Notes: generated from the letters alone by a model not told the origin. Shown: positions 6,885 through 16,255, counted from the stretch's first letter. The stretch: 32,603 nucleotides of DNA from Porphyromonas somerae DSM 23386 (GCF_000372405.1 NZ_AQVC01000028.1:1-32603), one strand, 5' to 3'. Made by a program: numbers and translations.

Positions 6885-9131
6885 ATGAAATTAAGAAGAG
6901 TGATATTGCTGGCTGTGATAGCCTTTGGTAGTTGCCTCCTCTCGCAGGCGCAGATAGCGAGGAGTGGCGAGCGACCAACGGAGAGTGGTGGCTTGCGTAT
7001 GGCGGAGCTACTACAGTTGCCCACCTATCGGGCACCACAATTTGACCAGGACTCCGCACGGCTAGAGATGGAGCAAAGTTCTGCTGACCTTCGGGCTTAC
7101 CTCTTTGCGCATACGATAGAGGTGGGCTTGGATATTATCCAAGATGGAGAGCACACTCAGTGGAGTGATGGCACCGAGGTATGGCGGTATCGTGTTCGAT
7201 CTCAAGGGGCCAAGAGTTTGGGCTTTTTCTTTGACCAGTGGGAGCTTCCTAGGGGGGCTTATCTATATATTTATAGTACTTTGGATCCTACACGGTGCCT
7301 TGGTGGCTTTGGGTGGGAAAATAATAACGAGCGTGCCTCTCTCCCAATTCAGCCTATTTTGGCTGATGATGTGGTGATAGAGCTACAAGCACCTAAGGGT
7401 AGCCGACCACGTCTGCACTTGCAGGAGCTGTACCATGGTGTTCGCTCCATTGAGGGACTGCTGAGGTATAGTAATCCTCAGGTTGGTTCTCCCAGAAATT
7501 TGGCTTGTACACCTGAAGTGGCGTGCTACCCTGAATATCAGGATGTAGCAAGGAGTGTAGTGGTGGTAGTTACTGGGTCAGGGTATTTAGGAACAGGTAT
7601 TCTGGTCAATAATACGAGTAGTGATGGTCGTCCGCTAATTCTTACTGCTTCACATGTGATGGAGGCCAACTTTAGTAATGGTTTACTCTCTCCTAAGAGG
7701 CTGGAGGAGGAAGCGGAAAAATCGGTTTTCTTCTTTAATTATCAGACTCCTATGTGCGATTCTGGTATCCAACCAAGTGCCACTCAGAGCATTGCGGGTG
7801 CCAAGATGTTGGGGTGTCATCCCTTTACCGATGTGGCATTGCTGGAGTTGAATGTTGTTGCTCCTCCAGCAGATTACCAAGCATACTATGCTGGATGGAA
7901 TGCAGAGCCTAAGATGGACGTAGCACATGCCAATATCCATCATCCGTATGGCTATACCAAGCGGATTAATCTCGCTCTATCTCCACTTAACTACTCTACC
8001 TATTCGGGTTCAGGACTACCTTTTGGCGAGAACCAGCACATCAAGGTGCCTTTTTGGGATCTTGGAACCACCGCCTCAGGCTCTTCGGGGTCGCCACTCT
8101 TGGACCCCGAGCATAGGATTACTGGAGTGTTATCGGGTGGAGAATCATATTGCGGTAATCGCAGCCACGACTTCTTTGCCTCCCTACAGAGAATATGGGA
8201 GTCGGAAGATGCGGAGGCGAGGAAGATTGTAGCCGCGCTTGACCCTACTGGTGCTAGAGCTACCACTTGTGCCGGTAAGGGAGCTAGCCAAGGGGGGGAG
8301 CAAGCTCCAGTGCGGCTCACCAATATGCGCATTGCGCCAAGTAATACCCGTGTGATAGAGCTACTTCCTCAGTTGGATAGGGCTAAGCTCTTGGGTAGCG
8401 ACCAAGGGGTACAGGAGATTGGGGAGAGCTACCGAATGGCTGCTGGTAGCAAGGTGTATGGCGTTTATGTGATGCTATCAGGAGAGGCACAGTCGGGAGA
8501 TGAGCTGGTGGTCAATATTTATGGTAATGACGGAGCCACTCATCTTGGTAGCCAGGCGGTCTCTCTGGAGTCTTTGGTGACAGACCCAAAGAATAAGGGG
8601 AAACAAGTACCAGGAGCCTTTAAGGAGATCTACCTCAGTCTCCCATCTCCTGTGGAGGTTACCACAGATCAGGTGCTTTGCTTCGCGATCCCTACCGCCA
8701 CCATCCCTCAGGGTATTTCGGTGGTGCACCAGCAGCATTCCGACCTTGCTGCTAATAGCGCCATGTGGCGAGTGGCGAATGAGTGGCAGCCCTATACGAA
8801 GTACCAGCAGAATGGAGGGCTTACTCTATGGGTGGATCCTGTCGTGAGTAATGCGACACTCAAGTCACCTACACTAGCAGAGCCACGCCTAAAGATTACA
8901 CCACTCAATGGTGAGCAGATGCTACTGAAGATTAATGACCCTTCAGGGTCTGCCACCTATTCTCTCCAGGCTTATAGCTTGTTGGGAGAGCCAATCTACA
9001 GTGACCAGTGTGAGGGTAGTGACTTCTTTGTATTCCCTCGTAATATGTTTGAGGGCTTGGGAGTGGTGATTCTCCGAGTGTCGGGTGATGGCTGGCAAGA
9101 GTCGGTGAAAGCTCTTTTCCCTAAGAATTAA
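6885..9131 (+). CDS. Secreted lysyl-endopeptidase-like serine protease with T9SS sorting domain
   Basis: A 748-residue protein with a signal peptide (cleavage probably after SQA, about residue 22). Residues about 30-200 are a pro-region. A chymotrypsin-fold protease of the lysyl endopeptidase (Achromobacter protease I-like) type follows, with triad His257 in LTASH, Asp316 in FTDVALLE and Ser401 in GSSGSP. A beta-rich segment spans about 480-660. The last 80 or so residues (LKITPL..., FEGLGVVILRVSG, ending KALFPKN) resemble type IX secretion C-terminal sorting domains, so the enzyme is probably exported through T9SS and attached to the cell surface. P. gingivalis has a related Lys-specific protease (PepK), described as longer. 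Lys specificity is inferred from family, not read from residues. The thioredoxin-like gene lies 30 bp downstream. Confidence 0.85.
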   Translation: MKLRRVILLAVIAFGSCLLSQAQIARSGERPTESGGLRMAELLQLPTYRAPQFDQDSARLEMEQSSADLRAYLFAHTIEVGLDIIQDGEHTQWSDGTEVWRYRVRSQGAKSLGFFFDQWELPRGAYLYIYSTLDPTRCLGGFGWENNNERASLPIQPILADDVVIELQAPKGSRPRLHLQELYHGVRSIEGLLRYSNPQVGSPRNLACTPEVACYPEYQDVARSVVVVVTGSGYLGTGILVNNTSSDGRPLILTASHVMEANFSNGLLSPKRLEEEAEKSVFFFNYQTPMCDSGIQPSATQSIAGAKMLGCHPFTDVALLELNVVAPPADYQAYYAGWNAEPKMDVAHANIHHPYGYTKRINLALSPLNYSTYSGSGLPFGENQHIKVPFWDLGTTASGSSGSPLLDPEHRITGVLSGGESYCGNRSHDFFASLQRIWESEDAEARKIVAALDPTGARATTCAGKGASQGGEQAPVRLTNMRIAPSNTRVIELLPQLDRAKLLGSDQGVQEIGESYRMAAGSKVYGVYVMLSGEAQSGDELVVNIYGNDGATHLGSQAVSLESLVTDPKNKGKQVPGAFKEIYLSLPSPVEVTTDQVLCFAIPTATIPQGISVVHQQHSDLAANSAMWRVANEWQPYTKYQQNGGLTLWVDPVVSNATLKSPTLAEPRLKITPLNGEQMLLKINDPSGSATYSLQAYSLLGEPIYSDQCEGSDFFVFPRNMFEGLGVVILRVSGDGWQESVKALFPKN

Positions 9132-9161
9132 GTGTACATATAAATTATAGATATAGCAGCG

Positions 9162-10337
9162 ATGAAGCGAAACAATTTTCTACTCCTATTACTCTCACTC
9201 AGTGTGGGACTACTTTCGATGGTAGGGTGCAGTAAGAGTGATGAGCAATTTAGAGTACAAGGAACTATTTCGGAGTCGGAGGGACAAACCCTTTACTTGG
9301 AGTATCAGGGGCTGACTGGAGCGGAGTTGATTGATTCTACCGTGCTACAGCGTAAGGGTAGTTATCGATTTGATGTGCCACTGCCCGAGTATCCTGATTT
9401 CTATCGGCTAAGGCTTGGTAAGCAGGTGATTCCGATGGCAATCGATACCATCCCTTCTACCACTACTATCAATGGTGACTCAAGGAATTTCGCTACTAGC
9501 TACTCTGTGGAAGGGAACCAGGCTACGTCGCAAATCCGAGAGGTATGGTTGGCTCTTTTGGATGCCAATGTGTCTCTCTCTAAGCTTGAAGGATCATCTC
9601 TAAGTAGCCCAGAGCTATATGTGGCACAGCGGGATAGTATATTCGATAGCTACAAGGAGGTGGCTCGAAAGTATATCTATAGCAATCCTCGGTCGCCCGT
9701 CGCTTACTTTGCTCTATTTCAGCAGGTAGATGGCAACTTGGTATTCAATCCGTATGACAAAACCGACTCCAAAGCCTTTGCAGCTATCGCTAATATCTAC
9801 AATACTTTTCAGCCCGAAAATCCACGTACTAAGCATCTGTACGACCTTGCACTACGCTCGATTGCGGTGGTCAGGCAGCAAGAGAGAGGTGAGGAGGTAC
9901 AAGGGAGTAGTACTGAACTATTGAAAGCTGCAGGAGTGGAGGAGACCTCGTATATCGACTTTACCCTACCTGATAGAGAGGGTAGGGAAGTGACGCTTTC
10001 GAGTGTCGTGGCAGGTCGGAATGTGCTCCTTGCTTTTTCTACGATGCAGGCCAATTGGTCGGCAGAGTTCAATAGCGCACTTGCGGAGCTTTATAGCCAG
10101 TATGGCACCCGTGGTTTGGAAATCGTACAGGTGGGGTTGGACACCGACCCGCATATTTGGATTAGTGCCACGAAAGCGCTCCCATGGATCAACCTACAGG
10201 ATCGTGACGGAAGCTACTCTAAGTTGGTGGGCTACTACAATCTTTACCGGCTACCTTCGCTCTTCTTGATTACTAAGGGGGGTGGAGAATTGCATCGTAT
10301 TGAGAGCGTTGCACAGTTGGAGCAGCTCCTTAAGTAG
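9162..10337 (+). CDS. Thioredoxin-fold lipoprotein lacking the CxxC motif (DUF4369-like N terminus)
   Basis: A 391-residue lipoprotein with lipobox MVGC (Cys23). Residues about 30-130 resemble the DUF4369 domain often fused to TlpA/AhpC-type thioredoxins in Bacteroidota. Residues about 250-391 have the thioredoxin layout: a DFTLPDREG start, the strand NVLLAF, and the cis-Pro segment RLPSLFLI. Where family members have WCxxC the sequence reads STMQANWSAE, and the protein contains no cysteine other than the lipid-bearing one. It therefore cannot do dithiol chemistry and is more likely a binding or chaperone protein. It probably shares a transcript with the protease upstream (30-bp gap). Confidence 0.8.
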   Translation: MKRNNFLLLLLSLSVGLLSMVGCSKSDEQFRVQGTISESEGQTLYLEYQGLTGAELIDSTVLQRKGSYRFDVPLPEYPDFYRLRLGKQVIPMAIDTIPSTTTINGDSRNFATSYSVEGNQATSQIREVWLALLDANVSLSKLEGSSLSSPELYVAQRDSIFDSYKEVARKYIYSNPRSPVAYFALFQQVDGNLVFNPYDKTDSKAFAAIANIYNTFQPENPRTKHLYDLALRSIAVVRQQERGEEVQGSSTELLKAAGVEETSYIDFTLPDREGREVTLSSVVAGRNVLLAFSTMQANWSAEFNSALAELYSQYGTRGLEIVQVGLDTDPHIWISATKALPWINLQDRDGSYSKLVGYYNLYRLPSLFLITKGGGELHRIESVAQLEQLLK

Positions 10338-10379
10338 TTGCAAGGTATTGGAAGGAGCCGAAAGCTTCGCTAAAATGTG

Positions 10380-10387
10380 TATATTTG
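10380..10387 (+). promoter_or_regulatory. Candidate -7 element of the GNAT-parE gene cluster
   Basis: TATATTTG fits TAnnTTTG and lies 26 bp before the ATG at 10414. No good -33 TTG stands at the usual distance, so strength is uncertain. Confidence 0.55.
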
Positions 10388-10413
10388 CAGTCAAGCCTTG
10401 ACAATAATAGTGT

Positions 10414-11610
10414 ATGATTTTTGATATCAAGAAACAAGCAAGGAGGGTAGCTAGCTACTTTGGGTCGGAAAAGGAGGGGCGTGGACTGACTCTAGTGCGT
10501 GTCACTGATAAAAGTGAGCTCAAGGAATTTGTGCAGTTTAATCTAGACTTGTACAAGGACAATCCCAATCATGTCCCCGACCTTATCGGCGATGAGTTGA
10601 AATCGCTATCGCGAGAGAGTAACCCCGCTTTTGCCTTTTCTGAGGCCGACCTATTTATGGTGAAGCGTGGGGGTGAAGTGGTCGGTAGGATTGCCGGTAT
10701 CATCAACCACCGAGCCAATAAAAAGTGGAAGCAAAACAGAGCTCGCTTTGGATGGGTGGACTTTATTGATGATGATGAAGTGGTAGACCTACTCTTTGAT
10801 ACCGTAGAGGCATGGGCTAGGGAGCGAGGTTGTGACGAGATACATGGGCCGATGGGATTTACCGACCTTGATAAGGAGGGAATGCTGATAGAGGGTTTTG
10901 ACCAAATGGGTACGATGATTACGATCTACAATTACCCCTTCTATCCCAAGCAATTGGCTCGCCGTGGATATGAAAAGGATATTGACTGGCTGGAGTACAA
11001 AATATATATCCCCAAGATTGTACCGGAGAAGCATGCTAGGCTCTGCCAAATAGTGCAGGATAGGTATGGGGTGAGGCTCCTTAAGTTTAAGGAGCGTGAT
11101 GGGCTGATGCGGTATGGGCGGGCTATCTTTGAGCTGATCAATGAGGCTTATGCCCCACTGTATAGCGTGTCGGAGCTGACCGATGACCAGATTGAGTACT
11201 ACATCAAGCAGTATCTCCCTATGGTCAATCTAGACTTTGTCAATTTAGTGGTGACTAATGATGGTGAAGTCGTCGGCTTTGGTATTACTTTGCCAAGCAT
11301 CGTTAAGGCTCTGAAGAAGGCCAATGGTAGGCTCTTCCCTACTGGCTTTATCCATATTCTTAAAGCACTTAAGTCGAAACAGCCTGAAGTAGTAGAGCTC
11401 CTTTTGATTGGGGTGAAGCCGGAGTATCAGAATAAGGGAATTACCGCCCTTATCTTTGAGGATCTGATCAAGGTGATGCATCGTTATCAAGTGAAGTATG
11501 CCGAGAGTAATCCTGAGCTGGAGACAAATCTCAGTGTGATGCTGCAGTGGAATTACTTCAAAAAGGTACACCATAAGCGGAGAAGAGCCTTTTATAAGAA
11601 ATTAGTGTAG
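10414..11610 (+). CDS. GNAT-fold acetyltransferase-like protein (YghO-like)
   Basis: A 398-residue cytosolic protein without signal or membrane segments. The C-terminal part has a GNAT-like acetyl-CoA motif (VKPEYQNKGI, about residues 334-343), and the N-terminal part includes the conserved stretches HGPMGFTDLDKEGMLIEGF and YNYPFYP typical of a widespread uncharacterised family related to E. coli YghO. The substrate is unknown. It starts the housekeeping run at 10414-17181 and lies 30 bp upstream of parE, so the two are probably co-transcribed. The start is supported by the short distance to the -7 element at 10380. Confidence 0.7.
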   Translation: MIFDIKKQARRVASYFGSEKEGRGLTLVRVTDKSELKEFVQFNLDLYKDNPNHVPDLIGDELKSLSRESNPAFAFSEADLFMVKRGGEVVGRIAGIINHRANKKWKQNRARFGWVDFIDDDEVVDLLFDTVEAWARERGCDEIHGPMGFTDLDKEGMLIEGFDQMGTMITIYNYPFYPKQLARRGYEKDIDWLEYKIYIPKIVPEKHARLCQIVQDRYGVRLLKFKERDGLMRYGRAIFELINEAYAPLYSVSELTDDQIEYYIKQYLPMVNLDFVNLVVTNDGEVVGFGITLPSIVKALKKANGRLFPTGFIHILKALKSKQPEVVELLLIGVKPEYQNKGITALIFEDLIKVMHRYQVKYAESNPELETNLSVMLQWNYFKKVHHKRRRAFYKKLV

Positions 11611-11640
11611 TAAAAAAGGAGAGAGAGGATATACATATAT

Positions 11641-13539
11641 ATGGAGTTGGAAAACCAGATAAATAACGCACAACAAGACCCTACAACGGAGGGGAATGCT
11701 AAAATCTATAAGGATGATACAGTGGTGACGCTGGACCCTATGGATCATATCAGGCTACGTCCGGGTATGTATATAGGGAAGTTGGGCGATGGCACCTCCA
11801 AGGACGATGGTATCTATGTACTATTGAAGGAGGTGATTGACAACTCTATTGACGAATACACCATGGGATTTGGTACGCAGATCAAGATATCGCTTGATGA
11901 GTCTGAGATGCGACATATCGTGGTTAGGGACTTCGGACGAGGAATTCCGCAAGGGTCGCTCGTGAAGGCGGTGGGCACTATGAATACGGGTGCCAAGTAT
12001 GATAGTGAAGTATTTAAGAAGGCGGTGGGGCTCAATGGAGTGGGTCTTAAGGCGGTTAATGCCCTCAGTACCCGATTGCAAGTGACCTCCTATCGAGAGG
12101 GAAAGGGGAAGTATGTGGTCTTTGAGAAAGGGGTGCTAAAGGAGGAGAGTGACCTCTTTGATACCACGGAGCGTGACGGGACGGAGGTGGACTTCTTACC
12201 CGATGTGGCACTCTTCAAAAACTACCGCTATCAGGTGGAATATATTCAGGAGATGCTCCGGATGTATGCCTATCTGCAACCAGGGCTGAAGCTGACGCTC
12301 AATGGCAAGACCTTTGTCTCTAAGAATGGACTGATGGACCTTTTGGAGGAGAATATGACGAGTGAGCCACTCTATCCGATCATCCATTTCATCGGTAAGG
12401 ATATTGAGGTGGCAATTACGCACTCTACCCAGTATGGTGAGGAGTACTACTCGTTTGTCAATGGTCAGAATACCATCCATGGAGGGACGCACTTATCGGC
12501 CTTTAAGGAGGCAATAGGACGTACGGTGCGCGACTTTTTTCAGAAGAACTTTGACTTTAATGACATCCGCTCTGGTATTACTGCTGCCATAAGTATCCGT
12601 ATACAAGAGCCCTTGTTTGAGAGCCAGACTAAGATGAAGCTAGGCTCGAGAGAGATAGAGGAGGGGGGAATAACGATACAGAAGTTCGTGGGAGACTTCC
12701 TCAAAGCTAACCTCGACGACTATCTGCATATCCATAGTGAGACTGCCGAAGCGTTGCTCAAGAAGGTGCAGGAAAATGAGCGCGAGCGCAGAGCCCTTGC
12801 TGGTGTCTCTAAAGCAGCAAAGGAACGTGCCAAGAAGGCATCGATACACAATAAGAAGCTACGTGACTGCACACAGCACTACAATGATCCTAAGGCCTCT
12901 CTAGCCGATGATACTCAGATATTTATCACGGAGGGGCTTTCGGCAAGTGGAAGCATTACGCAGAGCCGAAATGCGGAGCACCAGGCAGTCTTTTCGCTCA
13001 GAGGAAAGCCGCTTAATTGCTATGGTCGTAAGAAGGAGGTGGTGTATGAGAATGAGGAGTTCAACCTACTTCAAGCAGCGCTCAATATTGAGGATGGACT
13101 GGACAACCTACGATATAATAAGGTGATCGTAGCCACCGATGCCGATGTGGATGGAATGCATATCCGTCTGCTGATCATTACCTTTTTCCTACGCTTTTTC
13201 CCTGATCTGATTCGCCAGAATCATGTCTTTATCCTGCAGACCCCTTTATTCAGAGTGCGGGATAAGAAGGATAGCACCACCATCTACTGTTACGATGAGC
13301 GGGAGCGAGATGAGGCGATCAAAAAGCTGGGAAAGGAGAGCAGTGTGACCCGCTTTAAGGGACTTGGAGAGATACGTCCAGAGGAGTTTAAGGAGTTTAT
13401 TGGGGAGCAAATTCGCTTGGATCCTGTGATGATGAAGAAGGAGGATAATGTGCAGGAGTTGCTTGAGTTTTATATGGGCAATAATACCCCCGAACGCCAG
13501 GACTTTATTGTGCAAAATCTAGACCCAGAGAGTGTGTAA
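11641..13539 (+). CDS. parE: DNA topoisomerase IV subunit B (ParE)
   Basis: A 632-residue type IIA topoisomerase ATPase subunit. The GHKL ATPase has Glu64 and Asn68 in EVIDNS, DFGRGIP and GLNGVGLKAVNALS. The TOPRIM domain has Glu431 in ITEGLSASGS and the metal-binding DADVDG at 500-505. The MYIGKLGDG N-terminal motif and the ITEGLSASGS form, rather than VEGDSAGGS, point to the Bacteroidota ParE branch and not GyrB. It acts with ParC (not in this window) to decatenate daughter chromosomes. coaD begins 2 bp after the stop, which implies translational coupling. Confidence 0.92.
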   Translation: MELENQINNAQQDPTTEGNAKIYKDDTVVTLDPMDHIRLRPGMYIGKLGDGTSKDDGIYVLLKEVIDNSIDEYTMGFGTQIKISLDESEMRHIVVRDFGRGIPQGSLVKAVGTMNTGAKYDSEVFKKAVGLNGVGLKAVNALSTRLQVTSYREGKGKYVVFEKGVLKEESDLFDTTERDGTEVDFLPDVALFKNYRYQVEYIQEMLRMYAYLQPGLKLTLNGKTFVSKNGLMDLLEENMTSEPLYPIIHFIGKDIEVAITHSTQYGEEYYSFVNGQNTIHGGTHLSAFKEAIGRTVRDFFQKNFDFNDIRSGITAAISIRIQEPLFESQTKMKLGSREIEEGGITIQKFVGDFLKANLDDYLHIHSETAEALLKKVQENERERRALAGVSKAAKERAKKASIHNKKLRDCTQHYNDPKASLADDTQIFITEGLSASGSITQSRNAEHQAVFSLRGKPLNCYGRKKEVVYENEEFNLLQAALNIEDGLDNLRYNKVIVATDADVDGMHIRLLIITFFLRFFPDLIRQNHVFILQTPLFRVRDKKDSTTIYCYDERERDEAIKKLGKESSVTRFKGLGEIRPEEFKEFIGEQIRLDPVMMKKEDNVQELLEFYMGNNTPERQDFIVQNLDPESV

Positions 13540-13541
13540 AG

Positions 13542-13988
13542 ATGAAGCGAGTGGGTGTATATGCGGGGAGCTTTGACCCTTTTACAATAGGGCATGCCGA
13601 TATCGTGTCGCGTGCACTGCAGTTGCTAGATGAGCTATATATAGTATTGGGGCAGAATATAGCGAAGCAACCATTTCAGTCGGTGGAGGAGCGTATGAAG
13701 TTTATTGAGGAGCTTTATCGGGATGATTCACGGATCAAGGTGGTGGCATACGACGGTATTGTGGCTAATTATGCCAAGGAACAAGGAGCCGTATTGGTTC
13801 GTGGGCTGAGGGGAATTGGCGACCTTGATAACGAACAGACCCTAGCCGAGGTCAATCGCTCCTACTTTGGCGTGGAGACAATTTGTCTATTCGCAGCTCC
13901 CGATCACCGCATTATTAGTAGCTCTTTGATACGTGAGCTAGCAGCTTTTGGTGAAGATTATTCAGAGTATATCCCTTTGAGAGACTAA
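13542..13988 (+). CDS. coaD: Phosphopantetheine adenylyltransferase (CoaD)
   Basis: A 148-residue enzyme that transfers AMP from ATP to 4'-phosphopantetheine in coenzyme A synthesis. The nucleotidyltransferase signature GSFDPFTIGH (residues 9-18, TxGH) and the C-terminal ISSSLIRE motif are intact, and the length is close to the usual 155-165. It starts 2 bp after parE and ends 4 bp before ybeY. Confidence 0.95.
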   Translation: MKRVGVYAGSFDPFTIGHADIVSRALQLLDELYIVLGQNIAKQPFQSVEERMKFIEELYRDDSRIKVVAYDGIVANYAKEQGAVLVRGLRGIGDLDNEQTLAEVNRSYFGVETICLFAAPDHRIISSSLIRELAAFGEDYSEYIPLRD

Positions 13989-13992
13989 AGAT

Positions 13993-14436
13993 ATGGCTAT
14001 TAATTATTATGGAGAGGGTGTGACTATCCCAGCTTTTAGGAGAAGAGAGGTCAATGCATGGATTAAGGATGTAGCAGAGGAGTATGGCTACGAGGTGGGC
14101 GATATAACCTATCAATTCTGTGACAATGAGCGGATATTGGAGATTAATCAGAAGTATCTAAATCACGATTATTATACCGATATCATCACCTTTGACCAGA
14201 CGCGAGATGGGCTGCTTTTTGCAGATATCGTGATTAGCGTGGAGATGGTGACTAGCAATGCAGAGGAGTATGGCGAACCTTTCAGACGGGAATTTCTAAG
14301 GGTGCTGATCCATGGCGTGCTCCATCTCTGTGGGGTGGACGATCAGACCGAGGAGCAGGCAAAAGAGATGCGGCAGGCGGAGGAGAACGCTCTCGCGATG
14401 CTACCTGCCGACCTCTCTGAGGTATGGAGGAAGTAG
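13993..14436 (+). CDS. ybeY: Endoribonuclease YbeY (rRNA maturation factor)
   Basis: A 147-residue protein of the UPF0054/YbeY family, a metal-dependent RNase in 16S rRNA processing and ribosome quality control. The motif HGVLHLCGVDDQ supplies His107 and His111, while the third zinc-ligand position (His124 in E. coli) is Asp117. From memory other Bacteroidota also deviate here, so this is probably a lineage variant and not damage. It lies between coaD (4 bp) and the DUF4271 gene (15 bp). Confidence 0.9.
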   Translation: MAINYYGEGVTIPAFRRREVNAWIKDVAEEYGYEVGDITYQFCDNERILEINQKYLNHDYYTDIITFDQTRDGLLFADIVISVEMVTSNAEEYGEPFRREFLRVLIHGVLHLCGVDDQTEEQAKEMRQAEENALAMLPADLSEVWRK

Positions 14437-14451
14437 TCTACAAGCCAAAAG

Positions 14452-15081
14452 ATGGACAATTGGCCACAATTTAATCAACGTTACCAACCCAATATAATAG
14501 CTGAAATACCAGCTTATAGAGATTATCTCATAGGGGTACTATTGCTATTACTGGTAACTGGGGCGTTGCTTTGGGCTTTTTATCAGCGTAACAAACGACA
14601 GCGAGGGGCAGGAGGAGGTGTGGCCCTCTATTCTTATCTTACACTGCAGACGATACTCCTCGTGGGCTTTCTCTATGCGGAGTTGGTATGGAGCAGCTCG
14701 GGAAGTGCCCCCTATTGGTTGGTGGCCGGCAGTGGTTTCCTTTACGGATTGAGCTACCTCTTGATTAATTTACTGGTATACGGGGTATTGTGGTATGCTT
14801 TTGGCGTGCCAGAAAAGGTGAGCCAGTGGTTTCTAGCCTTCTTTCGAGTTTGGGGGCTAGTTGGGGTGACGCTCTATCTACCTCTACTGGTGAGTATCAC
14901 CGGGGGTGGAGGCAGTACTTGGGTAATTTCGATGCTATTGGGAGGTACCTATTTCTTCTTTAGGATGCTACTTATTCACTATAGTATCGCCATATTCCCG
15001 AAGCTACTTAATTTCCCTCTGCATTTAATTTTGTATCTTTGCACTTGCGAAATAGCTCCGTTGCTATTTTTGTTGGTATAA
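14452..15081 (+). CDS. DUF4271 integral membrane protein
   Basis: A 209-residue protein with about six hydrophobic segments (near residues 22-43, 58-80, 86-118, 122-148, 155-180 and 185-209). Size, topology and position directly before hemD match the DUF4271 family, which is conserved in Bacteroidota next to uroporphyrinogen-III synthase. The function is unknown. Its 3' end carries a promoter-like TATCTTTG (15034-15041) for the next gene. Confidence 0.8.
   Translation: MDNWPQFNQRYQPNIIAEIPAYRDYLIGVLLLLLVTGALLWAFYQRNKRQRGAGGGVALYSYLTLQTILLVGFLYAELVWSSSGSAPYWLVAGSGFLYGLSYLLINLLVYGVLWYAFGVPEKVSQWFLAFFRVWGLVGVTLYLPLLVSITGGGGSTWVISMLLGGTYFFFRMLLIHYSIAIFPKLLNFPLHLILYLCTCEIAPLLFLLV
15034..15041 (+). 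promoter_or_regulatory. Internal promoter (-7) upstream of hemD
   Basis: TATCTTTG fits TAnnTTTG and lies inside the 3' end of the DUF4271 gene, 59 bp before the hemD ATG. The -33 region is T-rich but has no clean TTTG. It would allow hemD-rnpA-yidD to be expressed apart from the genes upstream. Confidence 0.55.
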
Positions 15082-15099
15082 ATCGATAAGGAAAGAGTA

Positions 15100-15864
15100 A
15101 TGCCTCAAAAAATTAAGACCATTTTGGTGTCGCAACCAAAGCCAACCAATACTAAATCACCCTACTTCCAGCTGATGGAGGAGACGGGTGTAGAAATAGA
15201 TTTTAAGCCGTTATTTAGTATCACTCCTGTGAGTGCTAGAGAGTTTAGAGATCAGAAGATTGAGATCTTGGAGCATACGGGTGTGGTACTCAATTCTAAG
15301 ACTGTAGCCGATCACTTTTTTAAGCTAGTAAAGGAGCTGAGGATAGAGTTGCCAGAGGATTATAAGTACTTCTGTAATTCAGAGTTCGTGGCTACATATC
15401 TGCAAAAGCATATTACTGTAAGGAAGCGTAAAGTCTTTTTCCCAGAGAAGAATGGCAATGTAGGAGACCTCCTTTCGCTACTTCTGAAGTACGATAAGGA
15501 GCACTTCTTTGTCCCAGGGATTGACGGTGTGAAGGAGCGTTACTCCGAGGAGTTGGCAGCAAATAATATTGTCCACACTCTCGGAGTGGTTAGCAAACTT
15601 GAGTTCACCCCCGTGACGAAAGAGGAGATAGAGGGCTATGATATGCTGATATTTTTCAGCCCCAATGGTGTTCAGTCGCTATTCCATAGCATCCCCGAGT
15701 ATGAGCAGGGCGATCAATTGATCGGCTGTTTGGGTGAAGGTACTCTCAAGTCGCTCAAGGAGGCGAAACTAAGAGTGGATATGCCTGTCCCTAATAAAGA
15801 CTTTACCAGTATCAATGCGGCACTCGACCACCTTGTGAAGAGTACAAAAAAGAAACATGCCTGA
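15100..15864 (+). CDS. hemD: Uroporphyrinogen-III synthase family protein (HemD)
   Basis: A 254-residue cytosolic protein of the HemD family, which cyclises hydroxymethylbilane to uroporphyrinogen III. Support comes from the KTILVSQPKP start, the mid-domain hinge, the DMLIFFSPNGVQSLF segment (the family's TSxxGV region) and the ITPVSAREF stretch, together with the Bacteroidota gene order DUF4271-hemD-rnpA-yidD. The family is divergent, so the call rests on context as much as on sequence. Its last 8 bp overlap rnpA. Confidence 0.85.
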   Translation: MPQKIKTILVSQPKPTNTKSPYFQLMEETGVEIDFKPLFSITPVSAREFRDQKIEILEHTGVVLNSKTVADHFFKLVKELRIELPEDYKYFCNSEFVATYLQKHITVRKRKVFFPEKNGNVGDLLSLLLKYDKEHFFVPGIDGVKERYSEELAANNIVHTLGVVSKLEFTPVTKEEIEGYDMLIFFSPNGVQSLFHSIPEYEQGDQLIGCLGEGTLKSLKEAKLRVDMPVPNKDFTSINAALDHLVKSTKKKHA

Positions 15865-16255
15865 GAGTCAGACACTCAAAAAGGAAGAGAGAATCTACCT
15901 CCGAAGCGAGCTCAATGAGCTATTCGCCTCGAGAGGTAGCTTTGTTTGTTACCCTTTTAGAGTGGTCTACTTGGAAGTCCCCCGACAAGAGCTTCCGCTC
16001 AAGATGATGGTCTCCGTCCCCAAAAGGCGGCTGAAGCATGCCGTTGACCGCAACCGTATAAAGCGGCTCACTCGTGAAGCTTATAGGCTCACTAAAAAAG
16101 AGCTAGTGAAGCAGATTGATCCTGAAGTGACGCTCCTGATTGGCTTCATTTACCTAAAGGACCGGCTGAGTAGGTACTCCACAGTCCAGCAGGCAGTGGA
16201 GGAGGCCTTCAAGAAGCTACAACCACCTACTAAAGAACCAGTAGAAGATGATTAA
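15857..16255 (+). CDS. rnpA: Ribonuclease P protein component (RnpA)
   Basis: A 132-residue basic protein, the protein subunit of RNase P in tRNA 5' maturation. The RNR signature is present as [16 protein letters not shown] (about residues 62-77), preceded by the [15 protein letters not shown] strand. The gene overlaps hemD by 8 bp at its start and yidD by 8 bp at its end, so the three are translationally coupled. Confidence 0.93.
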   Translation: MPESQTLKKEERIYLRSELNELFASRGSFVCYPFRVVYLEVPRQELPLKMMVSVPKRRLKHAVDRNRIKRLTREAYRLTKKELVKQIDPEVTLLIGFIYLKDRLSRYSTVQQAVEEAFKKLQPPTKEPVEDD

